This document shows, in pieces, positions 35,054 to 45,370 of a stretch of 64,000 nucleotides of DNA (its first letter is position 1; each line of letters starts with the position of its first letter). The translations under genes were made by a program, and so were the position numbers. The DNA is taken from the NCBI GenBank assembly GCA_024138025.1, contig JAMXBD010002473.1, positions 124,001 through 188,000 of the forward strand. Reading direction: 5' to 3'. A model generated the notes under the pieces. The model was not told where the DNA came from and ran no database searches. It saw only the letters and a program-made list of their open reading frames with translations. Source of the DNA: Combretum micranthum. Its lineage: Eukaryota > Streptophyta > Magnoliopsida > Myrtales > Combretaceae.

Positions 35054-37061
35054 CTATTTCTTTCTAGATGTTTTCTTCCTTGCTAGAGATTTCTTCCTGC
35101 CAGAGAATTTAGCAGGAGTTGGAGTTTGAGATTGTGGAATATCAGGTTGTTGTTCAGCAGGGGATTGTTGAGGGATGGATAGGAGAGAAACCACAGCTTG
35201 TTGTTCAGGAGTAGAGTCAACAGGAATGTCTTTAGCTGCAACAGGGGTTTCCTCAGCAGTAGCAGGAACTTGTTCCATTGGATCAGCAACTGGTGGAGTT
35301 GGTTCAGGAACATGTTCTGCTGGTTGCTCTACATCCTCTGTAGGTGGAATGGAGTCAGGATCAGCAATATGAGGGATTCCAGCAGCTGATGGAGATGTTG
35401 GATCTTTAGGAATGTCAGCCGCAGGTGGAGATGATGAACCAGGTGTTGTTGTAGGAAAGACAGGGTCAGAAATTGGCTCAGATGGAGTGATTTCCACTTG
35501 AGGAGAGGGGAGGACTAAAGGAGATTTTTGAACAGAGGACAAATCAAATTTCTTCAAGAATGCTTCCATTCGAGAAGAAATGAGATTGTCAATCTGTTGG
35601 AGAGAGATAGATTGGGACGTCTCTCCTGGTGGCTTCAAGGGAATACCCTCTGATTCAGTCTCTGAATCAGAATCTGATTCAACAGTCTGCCCTTCTTTGA
35701 TCTCAAACTTCTTCCCAGTCCCCAACTCATAATCCCTTTTTCTCTTCTTTGCTGCAACAGGAGCCTTCCCTTTTCCTTTGGCATCCTTATCAGATTTCCT
35801 CTTCTTTGATTTTTCAACACCATGTGGATCCTCTTTTTCTATTTCGTCCAAGATTCTTTTGAGAGTCAATTCTCTCTTGCGATTCTTCGGATGAACATAG
35901 AAAGCTCCATCAATGCTGTACCAAAATTTCTCCTTTATCGAAATACTCATGTGCTTAATCACTTTATCACCAATCTTCTTCATTATTTGAGGACTACGAA
36001 CATGCTTAGGCATCTTCACATGATGTTTTTGCAAAATTTTCATGATTATGTTTCCATAAATCATGTGCTTTTTATTTCTCCACATGTGCCGTAAGATAAT
36101 CCTAGGCAAGTCTAGTTGTTTTTGCAACTTCATCCCCAGAACAATGATTGCTCCTCTTTAGAAATGGAAGTAGGACTTCCTTTCTTTGGTAATATGCACT
36201 CGATAACAATCTTGTGCAGCAACCTTATCAACAACTCGAATTCAGAAATGAAAATATCTTTGGCATGAAACTTTCCAATGCCATCATTCAAGAGTTGCAT
36301 AGATTCATTTCTACCTAAGGTTATCAGCTCGTGATCATCCCCATGATCTAACAGACCTAAACAATCAATCAGCATCTTTCTATTGACCACGATCCTTTTT
36401 CCTCCAACTTTCGAGATCAACAAAGTCTCATTTTCAAATTTCAGATTCTTGTAAAATTCTTCAACTAATTCTCCAATTATATCAATGCGTAAATCACACA
36501 ACCCTTTAGCTCCTATTCTGTCTAGCCAAAAACCAGCATAAAATCCTTTCTTTTCAAAGAATTGGAAATCGATAAAAGAACAAGGGTGGATTTTGGATTT
36601 AACCAACCTGACAGGTTTTAGGGTTTCCTCCTTCTGTTTATTTCCCCTTTTTGATACCTTCTTAGGGTCAGCTTTCTTTTTCTGAAAAGACGGAGAGGGT
36701 GAGGTAGATTCAGAGCTTGCTTTCGCACTCTCTGATTTTGCGTCTGAATCAGCTTCTGATTCAGCATCCGATTCTGAACCACTTTCGTTATCAACTTCCT
36801 TTTCCTTAGTGGATTCAGAAGCGAGTTCCTCAGATGAACTCTTTTCCTCAGTCACTTCTTTTTCAGTATCCTTTGCCAAAGAAGGATCTTGAGATGCTTT
36901 AGACCTTATCGCGGTTGCCTTTGGTGTTGTTTCAACATGAACACCCTTAGATGATTTCGAACTGTGTTGAGAGTCAGAATCCACAGAGATTTCAACGGGG
37001 GTTTTAGATGGTTTAGATTTGAAACCCTTGGATTGAATTCGGAAGATTTTCTTGGAGCCAT
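35054..37061 (-). pseudogene. Sirevirus extra ORF (ORF3) in two overlapping frames
   Basis: The ORF lies between RNase H and the 3' LTR, the place of the env-like/extra ORF of Sireviruses. The likely ATG is at 37061, and the frame shifts by one base within the next 30 bases. The first long frame ends at 36130 and the second starts at 36133, overlapping as ATGA. The N-terminal third is Ser/Glu/Asp/Lys-rich (many SES and DSDS-like runs). The middle, about 36590-35880, is a globular domain with FYAGFWLDRIGAKGL, ELVEEFYKNLKF and, across the frame junction, SLFWG then MKLQKQLDLPRIILRHMW. The resemblance to plant retrotransposon ORF1-type or plant-transposon-protein domains is my judgement. The C-terminus is Pro/Ala/Gln-rich with a basic end. 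I see no convincing signal peptide or membrane segment, so an envelope role is not supported. Confidence 0.68.
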
Positions 37062-37385
37062 ATGTTGAAGGAAAAACGTGAGGGTTTGAACAACACACGA
37101 GAGGATTTTGCAGATTGAGAGAGAAAAGATAAATTTTGAAATGGAAGGAGAGAGAAAAAATCGATGGTTAAAAATTGCACGATGCACAAGATCAGTTATT
37201 AATTCTGTTTAGATTTCCAACAGAAAACAAAATATCTTTTATTCATCCTCTTTAATCGTGTAATCCTCTTAACGAATTTATGTTTCCAACATAAAGAATC
37301 TCGTAAATTGAGACTACTTGAGTATAAGAAAATGAATCTAATGAAATTTCTGATCGAGCAATTAATGCAAAATAAATATCAGAAA

Positions 37386-38052
37386 TTACAAAGGATTACA
37401 TATTCCTATTTCATTACGAATAAATTCAAATCGAGATTTTTCAAGGGGTTTTGTAAAAATGTCAGCTAATTGTCTTTCTGTAGGGACAAAATTAATACTA
37501 ATATTGCCAATATTTACATGATCCCTTATGAAATGATGTCTTATTTCAATATGTTTTGTTCTTGAATGTTGAACTGGATTTTTGGTTAAATTAATTGCAC
37601 TAGTATTATCACATTTTATTGGTACATTTTTGCAATTAATTCCATAATCATTCAATTGTTGTTTTATCCATAAGATTTGAGCACAGCAATTTCCAATTGA
37701 AATATATTCTGCCTCAGCTGTTGAAAGAGCTACAGAATTTTGTTTCTTTGAAGACCAAGATATTAATTTATCTCCTAAAAATTGACATGTACCTGAAGTA
37801 CTTTTTCTATCTACTTTACATCCTGCATAATCTGCATCTGAATATCCTAGTAATTCAAAATTTTTATTCTTTGGAAACCAAATGCCTATCTTAGATGTAC
37901 AAGAAATGTACTTAAAGATTCTTTTAACTGTTTTTAAATGTAATTCAGTAGGTGCACTTTGAAATCTAGCACATAAGCATACAGCAAACAATATATCAGG
38001 TCTAGAAGCTGTAAGATATAATAAAGAACCAATTAAGCTTCTATATAACTTT
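37386..38052 (-). pseudogene. Sirevirus-like RNase H
   Basis: The Ty1-copia RNase H. It degrades the RNA strand during reverse transcription. Motifs are HLKTVKRIFKYI, the catalytic GYSDADYAGCKVDRKSTSG, SWSSKKQNSVALSTAEAEYI, KCDNTSAINLTKNP and the closing RHHFIRDHV...TKPL. The frame is open from 37991 to the stop at 37386. It continues the RT module but in another frame, joined by a one-base shift near 38055. Confidence 0.88.
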
Positions 38053-39225
38053 TCATTTACCTTTTTCCTTTAGATCAAGATCTAACCTTGTAGTTGTGCT
38101 CATTGGAGTTGCAGCTCCTTTACAATTCTCAAAACCAAACTTCTTCACTATTTGTTTTGTATATTTCTCTTGATGGATAAAAATTCCATCTTTTGTTTGC
38201 TTAATTTGCAAACCAAGAAAGAAATTTAGCTCTCCCATCATGGACATCTCAAATTCAGCCTGCATCATACTAGAGAATTCTTTGCAATATTTCTCATTAG
38301 TTGATCCAAAAATGATATCATCAACATAAATTTGAACAATCAGAATATCTTGTTCAAAATGTTTTAAGAACAAAGTTGTATCCACTTTTCCTCTTGAAAA
38401 ACCATTTGAGATCAAAAATTCACTTAATCTTTCATACCAAGCTCTAGGAGCTTGTTTAAGACCATATAACGCTTTTCTTAGCTTAAATACATAATCTTCT
38501 TTTGATGGATCTTCAAATCCAGGTGGTTGATGTACATAAACTTCCTCTTTAATATAACCATTTAAAAAAGCACTTTTAACATCCATTTGGAATAATTTAA
38601 AATCTTTGTAACATGCAAAAGCAAGTAATAATCTAATTGCTTCAAGCCTAGCTACAGGTGCATATGTTTCATCATAATCTATTCCTTCTTCTTGTGAATA
38701 TCCTTTAGCTACAAGTCTAGCTTTGTTTCTGACTATTTTTCCATTTTCATCAAGTTTGTTTTTAAATACCCATTTGGTGCCTATTATTGATTTATCCTTA
38801 GGACACGGTACTAAATTCCATACTTGATTTCTTTGGAATTGATTGAGTTCTTCTTGCATTGCTTCAATCCAATTATTATCATTTAATGCTTCATCAATAT
38901 TACTAGGTTCAATTTCTGATATTAAAGCAAAATGACTTTCAAATTCTTGTAAACTACTTCTAGTTCTTACTCCTGTATTTAAATCACCAATAATTTGCTC
39001 AGATGGATGTGCAGATACATACCTCCAGTTTCTGCTACTTTCTGAAATACCTTCTGAAATAGCTTCTGAAGGAGTTTCTGAGTTTTCTTCTGACTCAGTT
39101 TCTGTATCATTTTGAGGAGCAACTTCTTCTGATGTTTCAGAATTCTGCTCATCTTTTGCTTGAGAACTAATATCCTCCTTTTTAACTAATTCTTCACTCT
39201 CTTCATCATCAAAATCATCATCTCA
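38053..39225 (-). pseudogene. Sirevirus-like reverse transcriptase with acidic linker
   Basis: The RT frame (38859-38053) starts [18 protein letters not shown] and holds [47 protein letters not shown], the catalytic [10 protein letters not shown], and FFLGLQIKQ. The same frame continues upstream to about 39225 as a Ser/Glu-rich linker built on repeated TCTGAA words, joining it to integrase. The frame stops at 38053, one base out of phase with RNase H. All core RT motifs, including YVDD, are intact. Confidence 0.9.
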
Positions 39226-40475
39226 ATTTTCTCAATAAATTTTACATTTATAGTTTCTTCGATTATTCTTGTTTTTAAGTTAAAAACACGATAAGCTCTA
39301 CTGTTCAAGGAATATCCTACAAATAAACATTCTTCGGATCTTTCATCAAATTTTCCCATATTTAGATTGTTTTTCAACACATAACACTTAGATCCAAAAG
39401 CATGAAAATAAGATACAGTAGGTTTTCTTCCTTTAAACAACTCATATGATGTTTTTGAAGTTAATGGTCTTAGATACACTCTATTTATTATGTAACATGC
39501 TGTTGATACAGCCTCTGCCCATAAAAACTCAGCTACTTTGTTTTCATTTAACAAAGTTCTTGTCATTTCTTGAAGAGTTCTATTCTTCCTTTCTACAACC
39601 CCGTTTTGTTGAGGAGTATAAGGAGCGGAAAAATTATGAGCTATACCATTTTCATCGCAAAAATTTATGAATAAAGCATTGTCAAACTCTCTTCCATGAT
39701 CGGTTCTTAAACTTATTATGGACATTCCTTTTTCATTTTGAATTTGCTTAGCAAATCTTTCAAATACTTCAAATGTGTTACTCTTCTGTTTTAAGAAAAA
39801 CACCCATGTATATCTAGAATAATCATCAACAATTACAAGACCAAAACGACATCCACCAAGACTTAAAGTTCTTGTTGGACCAAATAAATCTAAATGCAAC
39901 AATTCCAATGGTCTTTTAGTAGAGATTACATTCTTGCTTTTATGAGGTGACGAAACCATTTTATTTTTCATACATGTTTCACATTTAATGTCTTGTTTTA
40001 TATTTATTCTTGGTAAGCCAAAAATAATTTTCTTCTTGGATAGTTTTTCGAGTTGATTGAAATTAACATGACCAAGTCTTCTATGCCATATTTTTATATT
40101 TTCAGACATAGCAAAGAAACATTTTTCGAAAGTTACATTTGAAGGTTTGACTAAATAAACATTCTTGTTTCTATATCCTTCAAATAGTTTTGTTCCATTC
40201 TTGTCATAAGCATAACATTTATCATGTTCGAAAATCATTTTGTAACCCTTGTCACATAATTGACTTATACTTAATAAATTATGTTTTAATCCAACAACAA
40301 GAGAAACATTTTCAATTGTATGAGGAGATAGACCAATAGTACCTGTTGCCACTATTTTACCTTTACTATTGTCACCAAACTTAACATATCCTCTTTCTTT
40401 CCAATTAATACTTGTGAACAAAGAAGCATCTCCAGTCATATGTCCCGAACACCCACTGTCGAGATACCATTTTCC
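39186..40475 (-). pseudogene. Sirevirus-like protease and integrase
   Basis: The protease site WYLDSGCSGHMTGD lies at about 40435-40475; its upstream joint to gag is closed by stops in this frame. After protease comes the integrase zinc region (IWHRRLGHVNF, CETCMKNKM). The core follows with LDLFGPTRTLSLGG, IVDDYSRYTWVFFL, RTDHGREFDN and the NFSAPYTPQQNGVVERKNR segment bearing the catalytic Glu. The C-terminal part (KCYVLKNNLNMGKFDERSEE) also matches. The frame runs to 39186, where a one-base change near 39220 separates it from the RT linker. The LSLGG signature is typical of Sirevirus integrases. Confidence 0.9.
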
Positions 40476-40516
40476 TTTAAGCTTTGCTTCTTGTTCCTAC
40501 ATGTATCAACAAAGGG

Positions 40517-42412
40517 TTAAACCTTCTTAGGAACCCAAACAAGTTTGGGTCCTTTGAAATTCAAGCTCTTCTTTTCAAAGTTATCAACTTGTTGTTTCAT
40601 GAGCTTGTTTTTCTTGTAGAAACAAAACTTCTCAATATGGCCAATTTTATTACAAAAATAACAAGCATAAGAATAACTATTCCCATATCTATTGTTCCTG
40701 TTCTGGAACTGATGTGGATATTTTCTAGAATATCCTCTTACCTGTTCCTTCACTTGCCCTCTTCTTGTAAAGTTTCTGTTCTGATCTGGGTACCTTCTGA
40801 TATACCCTCTGAAATACCCTCTGACTGGACTGTCAGATTTTTTCTTTGTTACAGTGTTGTTAACTGTAGATGTTTCCTTAAATAAGGATTCTTTTCCTTT
40901 AACAAATACAGTTTTTTGAACATTCTTACTACTGCTACCTTGTTCAAATCCTAAGCCATATTTTATTTTATCAGTTCTTTGAGAGGAAATCAACATATTT
41001 AACTTTTTGTCACTCTCATTGAACTTACTGAACGTATTCTTTAGTGATTGAGATAAGTCTCCTATTCTTCTGTTAAGTTCTTTAGTCTCTTCTTTTAGTA
41101 TACTATTCTCTCTCATGAATTTATTCACTTTCACATGTAATTTTTCATTATCATGTTTCAATATGTCGTTTTCATCCATAAGTAACCTATTTGTTTGAAT
41201 AACAACTTCCTTTTCATTTTTGAGAGATTTAACTTCAGAATCAAGTTTATTTATTTTAACATGTGCCTTTTTCAATGATTTCAATAAGTTTTGCATTTCA
41301 ATCATTACATCCTCATCAGAAACATAATCAAGTTCTGAATTTACCTCAGATTGTGCCATTAAGCATATGTTTGAATCATCCTTTTCATCCTCTGAGTTAT
41401 CCTCTGAATCTGTCTCTGATTCGTCAAGGTCACTCCACGTCGCCATCAAGGCTTTGTTTCTCTTTTTGAACTTCTCAATTTTCTTAATCAGTGATGGACA
41501 CTCGTATTTAATGTGACCAGGCTTCTTGCATTCATAACAAATAATTTCTTGTTTCTTCTCTTCTTTCATCTCCTTTTTCTTGTCTTTGTCCTTGAAGAAT
41601 TTACCTGCATCATATCTCTTAGTTTCGAATTTTTTAGTAAATTTCTTACCTTGCTTTCTTCTCAGAATTTTGCCAATTCTTTTAGCCAACAAGTTGATGT
41701 CATCACTATCATTGCTACTGGTCTCTGAATCTGATGCATCCGCATGAACTTCCTTTGCTTTAAAAGCAATGGCTTTCTTGCTTCCTTCTGCTTCTTCAGT
41801 AGCATCTATGTGAGATTGATACGCCATCAGTTTCTCCTTGAGTTGACTTAAGGTTAAAGCGCTGAGATCATTTGCTTCTTCAATGGCCGTTTTCTTTGCA
41901 TCCCAAGCTATAGGTAAGATCCTTAGTATTTTCCTGACAAGATCAGCTTCCTCTATCTTCTTTCCAAGAGAAGCTAGCTCGTTAGTTATAGAAACAAATC
42001 TATCAAAAGCATCTTTAATTTTCTCTTCAGGTTTGAATTTGAACAATTCATATCTTTGCAAGAGAGCATTGATTTTAGTATCTTTAATTGTTCTCGTTCC
42101 TTCATAGGTCTCACTAAGTGTATCCCATACTTGCTTAGCAGTAATGCAAGATGAAATTAAATAGAATTCAGATGGTGAGATAGTAGTTAGAAGAAGGTTC
42201 TTAGCCTTGTTGTTCTTCTCTATTGCTCTCTTCTGATCTTGAGTTAATTGTGCTTCAGCAGTCACGTTCACTTGATAGTCTCCAACTGAAATCACCTGCC
42301 ATGAGTCAAAATCATTAGCCTTGATGTAAGTCTCCATGCGCATTTTCCAATAAGGATAATTAGAACCATTAAAATAAGGTGCTCTATTCACTGCAATATT
42401 TGTTTCAGCCAT
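40517..42412 (-). CDS. Sirevirus-like Gag, open frame (631 residues)
   Basis: The nucleocapsid/capsid protein, and the only long module still open in this copy. I choose the ATG at 42412 (MAETNIAVNRAPYFNG), just downstream of the primer site. The open frame extends 32 codons upstream, but that part covers the primer site and LTR edge. The copia gag region has YPYWKMRMETYIKAND, VWDTLSETYEGT, and a LTLSQLKEKLMAYQ-like stretch. A CCHC zinc knuckle CYECKKPGHIKYEC follows, then acidic, coiled-coil-like sequence rich in Lys/Glu/Asn/Leu (about residues 390-510). An Arg/Tyr-rich stretch and a second knuckle CYFCNKIGHIEKFC lie near the C-terminus. The frame ends VWVPKKV with TAA at 40517-40519. Confidence 0.9.
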   Translation of the reverse strand: MAETNIAVNRAPYFNGSNYPYWKMRMETYIKANDFDSWQVISVGDYQVNVTAEAQLTQDQKRAIEKNNKAKNLLLTTISPSEFYLISSCITAKQVWDTLSETYEGTRTIKDTKINALLQRYELFKFKPEEKIKDAFDRFVSITNELASLGKKIEEADLVRKILRILPIAWDAKKTAIEEANDLSALTLSQLKEKLMAYQSHIDATEEAEGSKKAIAFKAKEVHADASDSETSSNDSDDINLLAKRIGKILRRKQGKKFTKKFETKRYDAGKFFKDKDKKKEMKEEKKQEIICYECKKPGHIKYECPSLIKKIEKFKKRNKALMATWSDLDESETDSEDNSEDEKDDSNICLMAQSEVNSELDYVSDEDVMIEMQNLLKSLKKAHVKINKLDSEVKSLKNEKEVVIQTNRLLMDENDILKHDNEKLHVKVNKFMRENSILKEETKELNRRIGDLSQSLKNTFSKFNESDKKLNMLISSQRTDKIKYGLGFEQGSSSKNVQKTVFVKGKESLFKETSTVNNTVTKKKSDSPVRGYFRGYIRRYPDQNRNFTRRGQVKEQVRGYSRKYPHQFQNRNNRYGNSYSYACYFCNKIGHIEKFCFYKKNKLMKQQVDNFEKKSLNFKGPKLVWVPKKV

Positions 42413-42445
42413 GATACTTGGATCACTCAATAATAATTGAGGCAA

Positions 42446-42457
42446 GCTCTGATACCA
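42446..42457 (-). other. primer-binding site, initiator tRNA-Met type (Sirevirus)
   Basis: Minus-strand TGGTATCAGAGC lies two bases from the 5' LTR. It is identical in sequence to the primer site of the Tekay-like element. Confidence 0.93.
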
Positions 42458-42459
42458 AT

Positions 42460-43995
42460 TGTTGGTCCCAATAATGTAAGCAAGAGGGGGGGTGAATTGC
42501 TTTTTCACAAAAATAAATTCTTTTCGAAATTTTCAATTCACTTCCTTTTGATTACTTTATTAAACTTAGAATTAATTAAACTTGCTGTTTAGAAACTAAT
42601 CACAGCTGATAATCACACTTGTATATCTATTTTAATTCAAAACAGATCAAATTTAATTTTATGCGGAATACAGACAACTCTCTGAAGTACTCTCTGAAAC
42701 AGGTTCTGAAACGTGACAGTTTATCAAATACTTCAATATAAATTGCACGAAAATAAAAAGAGTAGGGTAGAGAAAAATGCAAATCGATTTATAGAGGTTC
42801 CGCCTCGAGCGTCAGTCCTCTCTTCCAACTCCACGTTGGGGACCCGGTATTCCACACCGGTTTGTTCCACTATATCCAAAATCAAAAGTTACAAGCTTGT
42901 CTTGCCAATCCTCTTGGCTACAATACACTCTGTCCCAATTCTCACGGTTATCCTATAACACAATTGGTCTAACAGATAACTTGCAACACTCAACCTCACT
43001 AAAAAAAATTGAATGATACTCAATCAAGGAAATACAATAAATATCCTATCTTTCGAACAAAAATATTGTGAACACTTTGTAACGCAAGGACTTTTGAGAG
43101 AAATGCACTCGAAGACTTTTTCTTTCAACAGAGAGTTAGAGCAAGATTCGTTCTTCTCATCATATCTTCCTTGTTGTTGTGCTTCCTCTATATATTGTTT
43201 TATCTCAACGGCTAGCAAAGAAGTCGTTCAAAACAATTCGAATTCTTCTCAAATTGAAAATATTTGACTTGGCAAATTCCCTCCTTTGAAGTGTCTGTTA
43301 CGTGTATGATCAATCCCGAATAATCTTCTTAGCTTTATCCAAATTTCGTTGATGCTGTCATCTGATAATGTCTCATATATCTTGATATGTTTATCCATAA
43401 CAATTTGGATAAATACTTCAACAAACTATCCCATAAAAATAGTGATATCCTTTATCCTTGAAGATAAGCTTTAAAAGATCTTCGTTTCGAAAATTTGAAC
43501 CAACATGAACTTGGTAAAATATATCCCTTATCTTTAGGAATTTGCTGACCACGTGAAACATAAAAATCTGACGATCTTCTTCCTCAAGAAAATTAAATAG
43601 ACGTAACTTATAATAAAATTGATGAAATAAATCCCCTTGGATATTTTATCCAACTTTAGTGGAACAAAATGAATATACTACCCAAATATATTCATTTCGT
43701 GGAGTCAGGCCTTCAGATGATAAGGTATAAATAAATTCGCAACATTCTGTGCATCTTCTGTTCTGGAACAGATTTAGTTTCTGATCTTCCTTCTGAAAAT
43801 GAATCTGAAATACCTTCTGAAAATGACTCTGAACTACCTTCTGAAACAATTTCTAAAAAATCTGATGATTAGTTCAATCATGAAATATTTTGGTTTTGGT
43901 TTTGGTTTTGGTTTTGATTGCTATACTTTATTTATTTGTTAAAAAGACTTTTACTCCTTTTTGTTATCATCAAAATATTATGAGAGATTCCAACA
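42460..43995 (-). repeat. 5' LTR of the Sirevirus-like element
   Basis: 1536 bases, ends TGTTGG/CCAACA. Next to its partner (33114-34640) it shows about a dozen visible differences, most of them one- to three-base indels, for example in G, C and A runs near the start. It carries five TCTGAA words within about 43787-43850. Confidence 0.93.
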
Positions 43996-44889
43996 AGTTT
44001 CGATTGTGGTTGATGAGTTTTGAAGCTTAGATAATGCTATAGGATATAAACAAGGGATGCTCTTATTTTTTGGAGTGTGTAGACAAGGTTGATAAAGTGA
44101 GCATTGAAGTGGAGTGTGGTAAATTCGTAGTGGTTGTTTTAAGAGATTTTAGATTGTGTTTGGGAAGATTTTGAGTAGGTTTTGTAACCAACTTAAGCCT
44201 ATATATGTATATAAAGGTTAGGCTAAGATTTAAACACAAGAGAGGGTGTATTGGAATTAGGAATGTCTCATTTTTACAGCTGCAATTTTAGATACGAATT
44301 TGGCAGTTTTGGATTACAAGTTTGGACTTTGTTTGGGCAGATTTTTGTAGTTATTTAAAGGATATTTATGGGGTTTTTTTGCTAGTAATTTAAGGCTATT
44401 AAATAGTGGTTTATTTGGTGCATTTGTGGTACAAGTTGGTTGAGAAAAATTGGATCAAATGAAGGATTACAGATCATGTTCCAGCTGGGTGAGAATTATG
44501 GTGCAATTTGAGAACGATTTTTGGACGAATTTGTATGGAATTTGTGGTTGATTTCAAGGAGGATTAATTGTGTTTGTTTGGTAGTTAATTAAGGTTGTTT
44601 ATGTGTGTAAAAATTGGGGCTCAATTTGCAAGAAAAATCGGGTCAAAATCGTGTGAAACAGAGGCCAAATTTCAAGTTTGCTGCTGCAGATTTTGTTTGA
44701 ATTTCCCTCTTGCTGCAGCTGTTGTTTGATGACTTTTCTAGACCAATTGGAGCAGGTTTGGTTGTATTTTTGAGTTGAAATCCTAGGCATTAAATGTTGA
44801 TTACATGTGGATTATTTTGGTTGGTTATCATGTTATTTCAAGTTGAATTTTGAGGCTTAAAAATGGATCAAATGTTGAAAATCTTGCAA

Positions 44890-45370
44890 CCAAAGATCCA
44901 CTGCTGCTTCTGCTCTGTTTTCAACCGATGCCTGCTCTGTTCCAACGTGGATGTTGCTGCTTACTTACGTGAAGACGAAGTGGATTGCTGCTGAGGACTC
45001 CAACTTGTTGCCTACGTGACTTTTCCGTGCGTGGAGAAGGAGCTGCTCGTTGTGAGGGCTTCTTGTGTTTGCAGTTGCTCGTGTGTGTATGCGTGATGTC
45101 CCAGCTGTTGGACGTGCTGTGCGTGGGGTGTGGTGTGTGGAATGCTGCTCGTGGCGCCTGTGAAGCTGCCGCTGCTGCGTGGAAATCAGCTGCAACGCGT
45201 GGGAGAATTCTCTTCTGTTCGGTGGATGATGCACGTGAAGAGCCGTACGTGGGGTGAGCTACTGCAGCGCGTGGGATTTCCTGCCGTTACTGCAACGCTT
45301 AAGACAACCGCACCGATCCTCCTGCTGCTTCCAGCGGCTTCTATTCACGCGGCAGCTGTGATTTCCCAAT
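44890..45370 (-). repeat. GC-rich CCACGC-repeat tract in solo LTR 2
   Basis: Equivalent in position to 25250-25690 of solo LTR 1. In sense orientation it shows repeated ccacgcg, gcagc and cacac themes. Long open frames on both strands (44965-45378) result from the base composition and are not supported as genes. Confidence 0.6.

Larger units (their letters stand above)
33114..43995 (-). mobile_element. Sirevirus-like Ty1-copia retrotransposon with extra ORF
   Basis: A 10.9 kb element. LTRs lie at 33114-34640 and 42460-43995 (TGTTGG...CCAACA), with an initiator tRNA-Met primer site and a polypurine tract. Read on the minus strand the order is gag, protease, integrase, reverse transcriptase, RNase H, then an additional long ORF before the 3' LTR. 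The copia order (integrase before RT) plus the extra ORF and the LTRSLGG-type integrase are Sirevirus traits. The flanks are TGTTT (33109-33113) and AGTTT (43996-44000), an imperfect target duplication. The element sits in solo LTR 2. The LTRs are very similar, so it is young. Gag is open, while the later modules are separated by one-base frame changes. Confidence 0.92.

Noticed and set aside
36130..36133. ATGA overlap as proven translational coupling
   Set aside because: A one-base deletion in the adjoining G-run explains it equally well, so it is reported only as a question.
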